Of a stretch of 64,000 bases of DNA, positions 63,891-64,000 are shown one piece after another. The position numbers and the translations under genes are program-made. The notes below the pieces were generated by a model that saw nothing but the letters and a program-made list of their open reading frames with translations, ran no database searches and was not told the DNA's origin. Source of the DNA: an uncultured Paraprevotella sp. (GTDB taxonomy: Bacteria; Bacteroidota; Bacteroidia; Bacteroidales; Bacteroidaceae); NCBI GenBank assembly GCA_900546665.1, contig URDY01000010.1, forward strand, positions 34,144 through 98,143, written 5' to 3'. The first letter of the stretch is position 1, and every line of letters begins with the position of its first letter.

Positions 63891-64000
63891 GTTCGCCCAG
63901 CACGAACATTCTCTAATCGGTGCAAGTCCGTAACACGCCCGATAGCGGGAAGTGTATAGCCAAGGGCAATGGTGTCCATTGCGAAGTGGAATCTGAAGGA
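63891..64000 (+). mobile_element. 5' end of a group II intron (domain I), truncated by window edge
   Basis: The sequence starts GTTCGCCCAGCACGAAC and continues with GGTGCAAGTCCGT, GCCCGATAGCGGGAAGTG and a TATAGCCAAGGGCAATGGTG segment, closing with GAATCTGAAGGA. These words in this order are the conserved 5' domain-I sequence of a common bacterial group II intron type found in gut Bacteroidales and Firmicutes. The reverse transcriptase/maturase gene would lie past the window. The intron begins three bases after the terminator T-run. GTTCG departs slightly from the usual GUGYG 5' end. Confidence 0.75.

Overview
The window looks like a chromosomal piece of a gut-type Bacteroidales bacterium (Bacteroidaceae/Prevotellaceae-like). 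Four things suggest this: two giant hybrid two-component regulators of the HTCS type, many secreted glycoside hydrolases, Bacteroides-type promoters (TTTG ~20 nt TAnnTTTG), and a housekeeping gene order (rsmD, DUF3822, pilin-like protein, RecD-like helicase) that I know from this order. The species cannot be named from the sequence.

Positions 1-45,067 form one large carbohydrate-utilisation region whose enzyme set points to a highly decorated glucurono-arabinoxylan. It opens with the 3' end of a sialate O-acetylesterase-like gene, an HTCS regulator (695-4768), a secreted-protein gene broken by two frameshifts (4858-6982) and a 53-residue small protein (7003-7164). A long plus-strand run (7412-28572) follows: GH5-GH43 fusion, CE1 esterase, GH43, CE6 acetyl esterase, a second CE1-type esterase, GH95, GH115, GH127/146-type beta-L-arabinofuranosidase, GH43, and GH43-CBM6. 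It ends at a strong terminator. A separate plus-strand GH43 (29626-31734) converges on a minus-strand pair, GH115 then GH30-GH43-CBM6 (37861-32316). Upstream of these on the minus strand lie a GH2 enzyme and a second HTCS regulator (45067-41057). Together the enzymes could cut the xylan backbone (GH30, possibly GH5), remove glucuronate (two GH115), arabinose (GH43s, GH127/146), L-fucose or L-galactose (GH95), galactose-like sugars (GH2) and acetyl or feruloyl esters (CE6, CE1). No SusC/SusD pair is present, so uptake must rely on genes outside the window.

Positions 45,370-63,800 are more AT-rich and mostly housekeeping: S46 dipeptidyl-peptidase, Wzx-like flippase, a TPR/LytS-type sensor kinase with a LytTR regulator, an isolated GH43 beside aroB, a TonB-receptor-like outer-membrane protein, cardiolipin synthase, rsmD, DUF3822, a pilin-like membrane protein, a RecD-like helicase and a DUF3332 lipoprotein. 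The last 110 bases look like the 5' end of a group II intron inserted just after an intrinsic terminator.

I saw no tRNA, rRNA, CRISPR array, transposase or replication origin.
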